Counted from the stretch's first letter, positions 1-11,310 are shown. The stretch: 64,000 nucleotides of DNA from Phytophthora colocasiae (GCA_018806915.1 JAGKQI010000073.1:1116001-1180000); one strand, 5' to 3'. Made by a program: numbers and translations. The notes: generated from the sequence alone by a model not told the origin.

Positions 1-180
1 TGATGGTAGATGTGTTCCTTGGGGACTTGCACTTTCACATTGGAATCTGGATATCCGGAAGGTTCAAAGGGACGAAGACGGGTTGGCTGCGATAATGGGT
101 GCTGGGATAACCACACGAGAGCATCTGGATAAGATTTCGGAATCCTGATCCCTTCGAAAGGACGCATCCGGAAGCCGCCA

Positions 181-2506
181 GTGGTGAGCATCGAGATGTT
201 GGAAGCGAACTACGAAGGTGTTATCCTGAGTTTCGATGGTGCTGCCAAGACTTCCACCCGGAAAGGAAGTTGCGGGTGTGTTCTCTGGAAGCTACCTGGA
301 TGGAAGGTTCTGGAAGCCCGAGGTTTCATTCTGGATGACGTCACCGTGAATGACGCTGAGTACCATGGACTTCTGAAGGGCATGAATATGGCATCTGGAA
401 GAGGCATTCAGGATTTGGTGGTTGTGGGAGATTCCAGAATTGTGATTCAGCAAGTACAAGGACTGATCAACTGTAACCAACCACATCTTCAGAAACACCT
501 TGCGGAAGCGGAAGTTCTGAAATCCAGATTTCAGAAGGTCAGATTTGTGCATCTCAAACGAGAGTACAATCAGACTGCCGACTACCTGACGACCAAGACA
601 TTGGTTCAAGGAGAATCCTTGGAGGTTTCCGACGAAAGTGACCTGATGCATTTAGAACTTGTTTCTAAAATCCAAGAGAAGTTGGTGAAATCAGAACTGT
701 CGGAGGCCCATCCTTCAGATATCCAGATTCAGGAATCCGGAATCCCGGATGACAACGACCTTCCCGGACCAGATTCGGAACCGTTACCAGAGTCTGCGCG
801 AGTGATGGCTGTCATTGCGGAAGCTGGGGATCCAGAAGGAAACGATCCGGATGCCCCTCCGATGGGACCATTGGAACTTCAAGCCGAGCGTTGGAGACGG
901 ATCAAGGTCCATCAGGATGCCGACGAGTACCTGTCTGAGCTGAAGGATTTCCAGAGGTTTTCGCATAAACGTCTCCGGAAGATTGCAAAGGTTGCTGACT
1001 TGTTCACTTTGGATTCCAGAAACATTCTCTTCAGGATGTCCACAGTCACCCAGAAGCGACCTCGAGATTTTCTGGGAGAACTTCGATTGGTGGTTCCGGA
1101 ATCCTTACGTTCTGATATGCTTCACTATGCCCACGAAGATTTCCAAGGTGGACACCAGGGCATCCGGAGGACTCATGAGAAATTGCTTTCGGAATACTAT
1201 TGGCCTGGAATGTATGCAGATGTGGAACGTCATGTGAAGGAGTGTGTGGATTGTGCATCCGGAAAGGGACGGCCTCCGAATCCAGGTCCGTCACCTGGAA
1301 ACATCGAGCCATCATGTCCTTTCGAAGTTGTCTCGATGGATTTCGTGACGCACCTTCCAAAATCCGCACGCGGAAACACTTTCCTACTCCTGTTTCAGGA
1401 TATGTTTTCCGGATACGTGATGTGCAAGCCCATGTCTTCGACGACTGCCCAAGATGTTGCAGAAGTGTATGAACAAGTGGTATTCCAGAAGTTTGGATCA
1501 AGTTCCCTGATCCGACACGATCAGGATCCCCGATTCATGAGTGCCGTCTTCGAGTGCTTCCGGAATCTACTTGGGAGTTTTCAAAGGGCAACATTGGGAT
1601 ACCGTCCGCAGGCAAATGGCCAGCAGGAACGTTCCGTTCATACGGTAGTTCGAAGCATCCGGGCGTATATTATGGAAGCGGATCAAAGTGATTGGGATGA
1701 CCATGTGGAAAGGCTGATGTTCGCTCTAAATACCTCTTTCGATGCAACGCGCCTGGAAACCCCCTTCTATCTAATTCATGGTTGAGTACAATTTCAGCAA
1801 TGCTGGGTCCAAAGCCACATAGTATTCCTGAAAGGTCAGCGTACGAATGGAGACGAAAAATGCAGAGGGACTACAGCTACGCTGTGGCTTTTGCAGAAGG
1901 ACTTCAGAAGAAAGCCAAGCGTCACCGTTCCGAAATCCAAACGCAAAAGTGGAAAGAGCTTTCGGAAAGGCTGAAATCCGGATTTTCGGAAGGCGATTCC
2001 GTGTGGTTATATATTCCGAAAGTCCAGACTGGGCTAAGTAGGAAACTGGCCCACATGTGGCATGGACCATTCCGGATTGCTGAAGTGCATCAGGACTTCC
2101 GGGTGAAACTCAAGGTCGAGGGCACGGGATATCGTGTCAACCCTTGGGTGCATATCAGCCGCTTGAAACCCCGAGCACTCTTCCCGAAACGTTCTACCAC
2201 GGAGATCCAAGTGGACGAGGACGATGACTTTGACGCTGCCCTTCTTCCGGAAGACAGTTGGAATCCGGATGCCGAAGAGAACGAGTACGAAGTCGAAAAG
2301 ATTTTGGATCTTCGATGGTCCAAACGTACTCGGACGTCGAAAAGGAATCAGAATACCTGGTCAAATGGAAAGGCTATCCGGATCCGGAATGGCTTCCAGT
2401 GTCACAGTTAAGCTGCGGTGCCCTTCTTTACGAATTTAATCAAGGGGCAAGGGCGCGAGCGAGGTTCCAGGCTATGCAAGCCGGGGACGACCATCCCCAA
2501 GTCTAG
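181..2506 (+). pseudogene. Gypsy pol fragment: aRNase H, integrase, chromodomain
   Basis: The 534-codon frame at 181-1785 holds an RNase H with acidic residues in the expected order: FDGA near residue 18, NDAEYHG near 56, GDSR near 83 and a late QTADY. An integrase zinc-binding segment follows (H...H, then CVDCASGKG), then an integrase core (SMDFVTHLP, later RHDQDPRF and GYRPQANGQQER). A single-base shift near 1,785 moves the frame to 1,782-2,411, and a second near 2,340 moves it to 2,258-2,506. The last frame carries a chromodomain core (EYLVKWKGYPDPEW). These two shifts mean the copy cannot make an intact polyprotein. Domain order RNase H, integrase, chromodomain fits a chromodomain-bearing Gypsy element. 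Confidence 0.88.
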
Positions 2507-2745
2507 ACTTCTGGATGCTATCATCCGGGAAGTTTTGAGAAGGGATTCCTGAACTGTGACTACCGATTGAACTTTGATTTGATTACGATTGAAACTGATT
2601 TCGGATTATGATGGAACTTTGGAATCCTGGGTTTCAGAAGGATGGATATGAAGGAGATGAACAAAAGCTGACTTTCGGAGAAGTGAGGTGTATTACGAGT
2701 GATTAGTGACGAATTACGTATGGAAAACATGGAGAATTGGAAGAC

Positions 2746-5700
2746 TCACTCGATCTGAACTACACCTCCTAGTTTCCGTAGTTCCAAAGGGCATCGATCC
2801 GGATGCGCTGATCCGCAGGAAGCAGGGTGCTTTGGACTTCCGGTGGAAGATGAGCAATGCGATCCTGATCCGAAGTGGAAGCTCCACTGAACACGTGCAG
2901 GCTCCATGGCATCCAGAATCCCAAGCTGTTCCTTGAGCGAGTATGGTTCCGAAGTCCCAGGCTTGAAGTGTTCTGGATCCATCAGGATCCAGTGACAGAG
3001 TTTCACAGGGTACTTCCAGACGCACGTCTCATTCCAGATGGATTTTGGAAGCTTGGAAGAGATCTTCTGGAGCAACGGGATCGCCTTCTTCCTAAGGGAC
3101 GAGTGGCGCTTCGATCGCTCGGAGTAGATCCGCACGAGCTTCGGATGCACAGCTTCGGAAGTGTCGAACGTGAGCCAATGAGTTTCTTCCCAGAAGGCCT
3201 GGAGATGACCGCTCACGAAAGAAAGCCAGGTGTCAAGAGCCTCCAAGGCGTTCGCATCCAGATCGCTGCGCTTATGGAAGAGTAGATCCGAGGCCGACAA
3301 CTGTATGCGTGTTCCCAGGACGTTCATCCAGAAGCGGAGGAAGCTCGGACGCCCGGATCACGAAGCGCTCTTTCAGAAGGTCGAAATCAAACCTGTTGGG
3401 AGCGGAATCCGGAAACCCGAGAGTCTGAGTGGTCGCTGTGGACGTCGGATCTCCCTTCTTCATACGAACTCCGTAGTGGAGCCAAGATGCCACTCCCTCG
3501 GTCGGATTCTCGATGGTCTGCTTGTCGAGTCTTGTCAGGTTCCCAAAGTCTTTGGCAGCTAGATAGTAGGTTGACCGGTCATGTGCACGATAGCCCCTGG
3601 ATGCTGACTTGGGAGAGCGGTTGGAACGACGACGCTTGGATTTCGGAGACTGAACGTCAGGATCACGGCGAGAGGAACTTGAGTGGCCCTGATCATCATC
3701 TGGATGCACCACCTCTGTCTCATCTGGAATGAAGTCTTCATCCACTGTCTTGTCATCCACCGTTTCCGTAACCAAGGCTTCCGGATCCGGATCTTCGACG
3801 TCGTCTTCTCCATCCACAAGAGGTCTCTAGTACTCTGGCTCGATACCTTCATCCTGAAGTCCATCGAGAACACCTTCAGCCATCTGGAAGTACCGACGCG
3901 GGACGTACTTGGTCCACGGAATGTCATCCAACTTGTTCCAGAACATCATCCGAGTGAGCATCTCCACGAGAGGTTTCAACTGGAAAGCCACGTGAACTGC
4001 ACGGTCTTCACGAATCCATTCCAGAGCCCCGGTATACTTGACTCCAGACATCATGAGTTTCTGAAGATCCAGACGCAAGTCACTCCAGACAACCGGGTAG
4101 TCCGTCAAGGACTCTCGAGCTTGCTTCTCCGTCCAGACTAGAGGATATTTGTCACTCCGACAGTCGTCATCCGAATGTTTAATCCACTCAGAAGGACGAG
4201 CCTGAATCACGTCGGGAGGCTTTGGGACCTTCTTCGAAGACTTGAATCCGGAAATGGAACGCTTGCGCTTGGAAGAAGACTTGGAACTTGGATTTCCGGA
4301 TGCAGGTGCGCCAGAAAAACCACGACTCAAATCCAGATACGACGACTAATCGATCTCCTTGGCATCACCGTCATCACTTCCGTGAGAAGGATGCAGTTCG
4401 ACGAAAGGGGCCGAAGTGTGTCCTGGGTCATCCGTGGCGATGACACTGATGACTGTACGCCATTCCGAAGGAACAGTTGTGCCGTTCTGAAAGTGCTTCA
4501 GGAGTTCCAGAAGCCGTTGCCAGTTCACAGTGACAGTCGACTGTCCTTCGCCGGCGCCAAGGAAGTTCATGACGTCGACAGCATTAAAGGCCAGTTTCTG
4601 GATGCGGTGTTCCAGAAGGTGATTCTGCGTCCGGGCATCATCCAAACGCTTCGTGAGATCTTCGACCTGCTTCCGGAGACCCCTCTTGTCGCGGTCATGC
4701 TCCTCCATCAGTTGCTTGATGTCGTCACGGGCGTTCTGGAGAGCCTCTTCTTTCTCAGAGACAGCTTCCGCGTGTCGAAGATCCAGATGACTTGTTACCA
4801 ACTGGTAGTCCCGACGGATCTCGGCGAGCTCATCGTGAACCCTGCCGACATTGACGAGATCCGGATCCTGATCTTCGAGCAGTGACTGCGTCCGGACGCA
4901 CTTCTGGATGACTTTCCGAAGAGCAGAGACGGTTCCAAAGACGCGCTGCGCGAGATTCTCAGGGTCGTACTCCGAAACAAGGCTGGCGATCTCCCTCTTG
5001 ACGGCAACGCTATCCAGAAGTGCGTGAAGCTGGTCATCCGGAAGCGAAGCTGGCCGAGGTGTCAGGATGAATTCCCGAAGGTCCAGATGACCGGCGCAGA
5101 AGTCGTGTAGCACTGCCATTTCCCTGGTGGACAGCTTCTCAGAATGCATCAGGACTTCCAAACCGCCATAGCCGTTCCGAAGAAAACTGTTGCCATCACG
5201 ATGCACTGTTGAAGCTGGAACGCCGACCACTTGCAAGTTGTCGTCGCGCTCGTGGGATGGAGGGGTCTTGAAGTAGATGGGACGCGAAGATTCACTTCCG
5301 AACGCGGTGCCCTCAGACAGCCCGAACTCCTCCGCACTCTTGTGCGTGACAAACTTCGGGTAGACGCGATTGAGTGGCTCATCATCGTCCTCAGGGACGC
5401 CTCCGCCTCCACCTGCGGGCGGGCAAGTCTCCGTGCCCTCAGCACCATGTCTCCCCTCGTCAACAACGCTATCTGGACCCCCTGTCACTGCCGTGTCGCC
5501 CTGATGCGACTCAGCGTCACCATGGTGGCTGCCAGCGTCACCATGGTGGCTGCCAGCGTCACCAGTGTCGCCCTCAACCGAGGTGTTGCCTGGTGGAGGC
5601 GCCGTGAACGTTGAAGGAGCGTCCGCTGACATGATATGATCGTGCGGAAACGCTTGGGTGATCTGGAGCCTTGAAATTGTGAAATGTGTGCGGACCGACT

Positions 5701-6034
5701 GAATGATTCTTGCAGTTTGAACGTGCGATGGGACCGGGGCGCTTGGGACCGGACGCAGAAGAGAAGCCACGTCAGCCAATTGATGGATGGAATGTGACCC
5801 AGTGTAGTGATTTGGACTTCCTGAACCCGGATACGTGAGACCCGGGTGGGTAGAATCTGGATACAGTGTGGGACGCCTGAAACCGGACCGTTCGACATTT
5901 GCGTGATGGGCATTTGGATGTATGGAATCCGGAAACGCGACTCGACGACAAGTGCCGTTGTGAATTGCGGGATTGTGATCTGGATGTCTGCGGTGATCCA
6001 GTGATCTGGACGACTTGCCCACGCTTCGTCTCAT
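2746..6034 (-). pseudogene. Long antisense ORF of the Gypsy element, broken
   Basis: Opposite to pol lies one long frame: 562 codons (6,034-4,346), a TAG, 167 codons (4,330-3,827), a TAG, then 181 codons to 3,272. All three pieces share one reading frame. Another minus frame (3,327-2,746, starting with GTG or ATG-like codons) continues it after a frameshift near 3,320. A likely start is the ATG at 5,632, giving an Ala/Gly/Asp-rich N-terminus. Residues around 4,800-4,550 form a charged heptad coiled coil, and an acidic and Ser/Arg/Lys-rich section follows. I recognise no known domain. Some plant Gypsy elements (Grande, RIRE2 types) carry antisense ORFs between pol and the 3' LTR, so this is probably an element-encoded accessory protein. 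It could also be a captured host gene. Confidence 0.6.
5513..5571 (-). repeat. 21-bp coding minisatellite
   Basis: Two exact 21-bp copies (5,513-5,533 and 5,534-5,554) are followed by a partial, diverged third copy. Because 21 is a multiple of three, the array adds a repeated seven-residue Gly-Asp-Ala-Gly/Glu-Ser-His-His-type unit to the antisense ORF without changing its frame. Confidence 0.9.
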
Positions 6035-7698
6035 AAGGACCTGTCAAGCTCGGAGGTAAATTCCTCAATGACAGCTCCTGACGAGAGGGACGGTTGTGAA
6101 GCTGTGGATTCAAATTTTCTATCTGGACACCGTCTCCCAGAGCCACCCAATATGTCGAGAGGTGATTGGCTGAGGCATCGAGTACCTGGGACTGAGCTGT
6201 GGAACACATTTTCACCTTATTGCTTTAGGACTTCCGGAATCCGGACTTCCAGAATCCGGATGCCCGACCATGATCGGAGTCCACTATTCAGGAATCAAGT
6301 CCACCATGTGGTGCCCAAGTGAATTCCTGGTGCGTACTTCCGGAATCCAGATCCAGATTTCGGGAATCTGGATGCCATTCCAGTCAGGGCTAAGGGCTCA
6401 AGAATCCAGTCGCCCATACACAGACCAAGTGTATTCCGGATACATGCTTCCAGTGCTGAACTGAGGACTTCCGGATTCCAAGGATCGGGAATCCAGATGA
6501 CCAAAGGCGTCCGGACCCTGCTTGATTTGTACCCAGTATGGACATTGAGGTTCGGAGTATACTCAAGCCAAGTCAAGACCGACCGACCAAGACGACCGAC
6601 CAGGATGTGTTCGGCACCAGCCGGAATTCTTCGGGGTTCCGCGCCAGAGACACGCGCCTCCTGATGAGTGTGCGCTTCCTATAGTGAAAACAAGATGTTA
6701 GCAGAATCTTTAGCAGAAGACTTGTATATAAATAACAGAGAGTTCAATTTGCCACCAAGGGCGCAAGTGGTCTTCTGGAAGGTTTTCCTGGAGGATACTG
6801 CAAAGCACTGCGGACCAGCCTCTTGTCAGAGGGCTTCGAGTTAGCTGAGCCAACGTACGGCCGCGTCGACTGCGTACATCGCCGCGGGACTCTCCACCAA
6901 AGGTTCGAGACCAAGTTGGGTAAGTGATCCGGCGGCGCATCCGGAAGGGATCTTCCTATTTCATATTCCAGTTGGAATCCGGATTCCGGATTCACATTTC
7001 ATATTATAACTGCGTTTTGGGAGGTTGTTAGTAGTTGGCCCCTTGGAACTGTATTGAATTAACTACTGTGTGATTGGACGTTTGCATCTGGATTCCTAGT
7101 CTAGATTGCATTTGGATTTTGGATATTTGGATATACAGGCATCTGGATATCCTGATCTTGAATATTGTCTTCCGGAAACCAAGTGGTTATCCGGAAGTGG
7201 TGCGCTTGTTAGGGTCCCGGAACTGAGTCAGTGTTCCGGAAGTAGACCCGTCGACTGGCATTGGGAGTGCCCACCGCTCGAGGGCCACAAAGAATAAGAG
7301 CGGCTGCGTGTTTTGCATATTAACTCTCTGTATTGTATTGGTTAACTGTTGGAAGAGGACTCTGCTAATAGTCTTTTGCCTTCCAGAAAACCAACTGCAT
7401 TTGGAAGTACTTTTGGTACTTTGGATCTTTGGATCTGATCACACCTGAAAGTAACTCACCTGGTGATACCCTTCGGATACTCGAAGACAAACGACACCAA
7501 GGAGGATAACCACAAGGTCACACGCCAACTCCGCCTTCTGGATACCCATTTGGATCCCGGAAGGTAGAGACTGACCCCAGTTCTCAAGTGTCATCTGGAA
7601 GTTTCCTTCCAGAATCGGACTGGCCACCAGCTATACGTTCTGGGCGACCGGGTTTTTTCTTTCAGAAAGTCCGGAAAGTGTTCACCCACCTCGTCACA
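6035..7698 (+). other. Non-coding end of the Gypsy element, presumed 3' LTR
   Basis: No protein-coding frame is convincing here. A TATA-like TATATAAATA sits at 6,725-6,734, which would suit an LTR promoter. Short words such as TCCGGA recur very densely, for example six times between 6,233 and 6,475. The right edge ends in ACA at 7,698, the usual LTR end. I could not place the left LTR boundary or a polypurine tract with confidence, because the matching 5' LTR is outside the window. Confidence 0.5.
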
Positions 7699-8280
7699 CC
7701 AGTATGGCGCCGATCTTCTGATTTGAAGGATTTTAAATGGAGCAATACCGGCCCTGATCAAATCGGGTCAAAACCTCAATTTGGACTTGATCAAGGGTTT
7801 GGAACAAGTTTTAGGGCTTTAAGTACGATTTTGGTTGGTTGACCAACAGCGACACTCGCAATCCCCCCCACCACCACACACACACTTCTTCGCCACTTTC
7901 CGACCTCCAAGATTCGCGAGTACTTGACGTCACTAGCGGAGTGGAGTAGTTCAGTTAGTAAAAAAATAGCACGGGGCGTAAAAACAAAAGGTGAAATAAA
8001 TTTTCTATTATCAAATTTGAAATTTGACAATAGAAAAAAACGGAGCCGTCCTTTAGGAGAGTCCTACAGACCACAGATGATACTCGGTAACATCAATAGG
8101 AGGATATTTAAGCATTGACCCCCAGCCAATAGCAAATCTGTGCAGAAGCTGGAGGTTCCATCTTCACGTCTTTCTTGGGCCTTAACTTCTTTGAATTTGA
8201 GAAAATGCTAATACGTAGAAAGTTGTGTAAGTGATTTTAACCAATCGATATCGTAGTAATTTAAGGGCGGCTCTTTATTT
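7699..8280 (+). repeat. 582-bp inverted repeat, left arm
   Basis: This stretch matches the reverse complement of 9,018-9,599 over its full length. The only mismatch I noticed is a T/C at 7,724. The outer end encodes the end of a protein frame (the GADLLI segment read from the minus strand in the other arm), and the inner end stops at CTCTTTATTT. It therefore appears to be the 3' part of a repeated gene unit. Confidence 0.92.
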
Positions 8281-8339
8281 CCTGTCTTCCAGAAGATATG
8301 GACTGCTCAACGAAGCAAGGTGACTTCTCTCCCAATCCT

Positions 8340-9017
8340 GCACGGGTCCGCTATTTCATGGGGTCAATGCTTGTATATCTTACTACTGACGTTACTCATC
8401 GTATGCTTGACGTGGTCTGGTCTGTAGGATTCCAAACAGAGTCCTGAGAAGAAGATGGGGAAGTTCATGAACGATACAATCTACAAGCTCCTGCAAGCAA
8501 AGATTGACAGCAAGTTGGAGTTAACCCATGTCAACCGAATCAGCTGGAAGCCTATTGTGACACGGAGCAGCTCCAAGACAGTAAAATCCAGAATAAACTC
8601 GAGGGCATTGTTGAGACAAAATCCAAAGTGCCTACCCATTTCAGGATGTGAAGGCTATCGAAGCGGATATAGCCAAGGTGGCAAAGGCCCTCGTACAAGA
8701 ATATGGACCGAAACAGCCTTTGTCGACCCCGGAAGAAGTTAGGCGGCTCGAGTATGCGTTCACGAAGCCAAAGTACATCGGCGATGCTCACTATTTAGGA
8801 CAATACGACAGAGTTTACCAGCGGAACAGATACAAGGCCCCAGTAGCGATGGGAAGAGTTTTGGCGTGGTGGTGGACACCAACTCTAAGATCGGAGATTT
8901 TTCACCTCCAACAGCGTTAGACTCGTCATACCGGGTAGGCGCCAAGGTCTCCCCGCTTGTTACACCCTTTGTTATTACAGACTATGGATGTGAATTGGAA
9001 GGAGTACTGTCAACAGA
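8340..9017 (+). repeat. Inverted copy of the 5' part of the repeated unit
   Basis: This segment matches the reverse complement of 10,526-11,197 with few differences, including a 5-bp duplication near 8,417. Similarity ends sharply at 9,017, where the right arm of the 582-bp inverted repeat begins. Translated pieces, for example the 90-residue frame at 8,648-8,920, are identical to those in the minus-strand copy, with the frame breaks in the same places. Confidence 0.88.
8455..9017 (+). pseudogene. Truncated second copy of the same broken gene, 5' part
   Basis: This plus-strand fragment is the counterpart of the start of the 9,540-11,088 gene. It carries the same frame breaks: a 95-codon frame from 8,455, a 90-codon frame from 8,648, and a third frame from 8,866. 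It is cut at 9,017. Because the breaks are shared, they were present before the copy was made. Confidence 0.7.
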
Positions 9018-9599
9018 AAATAAAGAGCCGCCCTTAAATTACTACGATATCGATTGGTTAAAATCACTTACACAACTTTCTACGTATTAGCATTTTCTCA
9101 AATTCAAAGAAGTTAAGGCCCAAGAAAGACGTGAAGATGGAACCTCCAGCTTCTGCACAGATTTGCTATTGGCTGGGGGTCAATGCTTAAATATCCTCCT
9201 ATTGATGTTACCGAGTATCATCTGTGGTCTGTAGGACTCTCCTAAAGGACGGCTCCGTTTTTTTCTATTGTCAAATTTCAAATTTGATAATAGAAAATTT
9301 ATTTCACCTTTTGTTTTTACGCCCCGTGCTATTTTTTTACTAACTGAACTACTCCACTCCGCTAGTGACGTCAAGTACTCGCGAATCTTGGAGGTCGGAA
9401 AGTGGCGAAGAAGTGTGTGTGTGGTGGTGGGGGGGATTGCGAGTGTCGCTGTTGGTCAACCAACCAAAATCGTACTTAAAGCCCTAAAACTTGTTCCAAA
9501 CCCTTGATCAAGTCCAAATTGAGGTTTTGACCCGATTTGATCAGGGCCGGTATTGCTCCATTTAAAATCCTTCGAATCAGAAGATCGGCGCCATACTGG
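9018..9599 (-). repeat. 582-bp inverted repeat, right arm
   Basis: This is the reverse-complement partner of 7,699-8,280, with a 737-bp spacer between the arms. Here the arm runs on (minus strand) from intact upstream coding sequence. That shows the outer edge is not a transposon terminus but a point where the left copy was cut, most simply by the Gypsy insertion ending at 7,698. Confidence 0.92.
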
Positions 9600-11088
9600 C
9601 CTCGCGGAAACTCGCCTGCAGCCCGAAGCCCCAACAAGTACCACAACGTGTCCTTGTTTGGCTCCAGCACTAATTGCACAAAATGGGTAAACCCCATCTG
9701 TCAATTCCCTCACTTCGATAGCCATTCGTTGCACTTTTGTGTTTGTTCCACCGAGAGTTTTCGGAACCCTTTGTGGTACATTTGCATTTTTTCGACTTGC
9801 AGCTCTGCCAGAAACCTGCTCACCGGGACAAGCTGACCAATAAGATTGTCGTTCACTTTACCGTTATCATCAAGGACACTTCTATCCATCGCAAGCAGCA
9901 ATATAATTCGAGCGACCATCTCCCCAACACCTCCAGCATCCAGAACTTCGTTAAAAATCAGCTTCTTCAGCTAAGGTAGAATGCAGTTCACGAGTACGGT
10001 TTTGTGTTCGTACCACACCTTAATTGCACCACATGTGAGTGCAGGGTCTGACGCATAGTTGTTAAGGTGGCAATCGTGTTAAGGTGGCAATCGCGTTAAG
10101 GTGGTAATCGCGTTCAAAATTGACGTAGGCGAGAATGGCCATGAAGTCTCCGACGGCTCGAGACACGAATGACGAATTTGAGTAGGGGCGCACGCCCAAT
10201 CGACACAGCATCGATGCAACTCCGAACAGGGTGCTTTCGTTGTAGTTACTTCTTTGCGACGGGCCAACCCCCAACACCAGCTTGTTTGCAGCGAGATCGA
10301 TCACTTTGGTTTTATCTCCGATAATGCCGTACCATAATGGATGACCCATACGGTTCAGCATACACCACGCAATCTCCTCGTTTCCTGTTACAACTTGCTT
10401 GTATATGATGATCTGGTTGGCCATCGGAACCTTGATCTCCTTCTCTTGGTTAGGGGCTAGTAACCCGTCCCCACTTTCGTTCGTCTCCTCGTCCTCAATG
10501 ATGCCTGCGGCAGGCCCTGCCAATGTCTGTTGACAGCACTCCTTCCAATTCACATCCATAGTCTGTAATAACAAAGGGTGTAACAAGCGGGGAGACCTTG
10601 GCGCCTACCCGGTATGACGAGTCTAACGCTGTTGGAGGTGAAAAATCTCCGATCTTAGAGTTGGTGTCCACCACCACGCCAAAACTCTTCCCATCGCTAC
10701 TGGGGCCTTGTATCTGTTCCGCTGGTAAACTCTGTCGTATTGTCCTAAATAGTGAGCATCGCCGATGTACTTCGGCTTCGTGAACGCATACTCGAGCCGC
10801 CTAACTTCTTCCGGGGTCGACAAAGGCTGTTTCGGTCCATATTCTTGTACGAGGGCCTTTGCCACCTTGGCTATATCCGCTTCGATAGCCTTCACATCCT
10901 GAAATGGGTAGGCACTTTGGATTTTGTCTCAACAATGCCCTCGAGTTTATTCTGGATTTTACTGTCTTGGAGCTGCTCCGTGTCACAATAGGCTTCCAGC
11001 TGATCCGGTTGACATGAGTTAACTCCAACTTACTGTCAATCTTTGCTTGCAGGAGCTTGTAGATTGTATCGTTCATGAACTTCACCAT
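9540..11088 (-). pseudogene. Broken high-copy oomycete gene, tentatively CRN-like
   Basis: Several minus frames join into one decayed gene: 11,088-10,801, 10,895-10,623, 10,586-10,062, 9,919-9,710 and 9,697-9,476. The last part includes a helix-rich ARIILLLAMD-type segment, then GFTHFVQL and a YGADLLI strand. I recall this ending from large repeated oomycete families, in some of which a nuclease-like fold follows in CRN-type proteins. Here the sequence after GADLLI diverges, so the expected catalytic strand is not visible. Frameshifts and stops break the gene, and it cannot encode a full protein. The family assignment is from memory and uncertain; the broken, repeated nature is clear. Confidence 0.45.
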
Positions 11089-11197
11089 CTTCTCCTCAGG
11101 ATTCTGTTTAGAATCCTACAGACCACGTCAAGCATACGATGATACTCCAGTAGTAAGATATACAAGCATTGACCCCATGAAATAGCGGACCTGTGTA
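10526..11197 (-). repeat. Minus-strand partner of 8,340-9,017
   Basis: This is the reverse-complement partner of the preceding repeat. On the minus strand it continues past 10,526 into further coding sequence, so this copy is the more complete one. Its outer flank, near 11,150-11,197, resembles the reverse complement of a short stretch inside the 582-bp arms (around 8,050-8,150). That hints at a diverged terminal-inverted-repeat arrangement for the unit. Confidence 0.85.
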
Positions 11198-11310
11198 GAA
11201 TTTAGAAAGAAGTTCTCTTCCCTTTCTAAAGAGTGATGGAAACTGCCCAAGAAATGACATACAGTTTACAGTTGAATATAAATTACATGTATCAAATTAA
11301 TTTACGTCTT

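Larger units (their letters stand above)
1..7698 (+). mobile_element. Ty3/Gypsy retrotransposon, Chronos-like, 3' part
   Basis: The window opens inside an LTR retrotransposon. Gag, protease and reverse transcriptase must lie to the left, since only RNase H, integrase and a chromodomain are seen on the plus strand. An opposite-strand open frame and a presumed 3' LTR follow. The RNase H is of the archaeal/plant type, and together with the chromodomain this matches the oomycete Gypsy group described as Chronos. The right end is placed at 7,698 because the sequence there ends in ACA and the next base begins a stretch that reappears inverted, joined to different DNA, at 9,599. The whole block is rich in TCCGGA and TCCAGA, unlike the rest of the window. 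The upstream LTR is outside the window, so LTR length and target duplication cannot be checked. Confidence 0.8.

Noticed and set aside
4175..4885. 236-codon plus-strand frame in the Gypsy element
   Set aside because: It lies opposite the longer minus-strand frame with coiled coil and shows no domain; composition fits a shadow.
7699..9599. DNA transposon with 582-bp terminal inverted repeats
   Set aside because: The outer ends of the arms are inside a coding segment that continues to the right of 9,599, so they are not termini. No target duplication fits the flanks.
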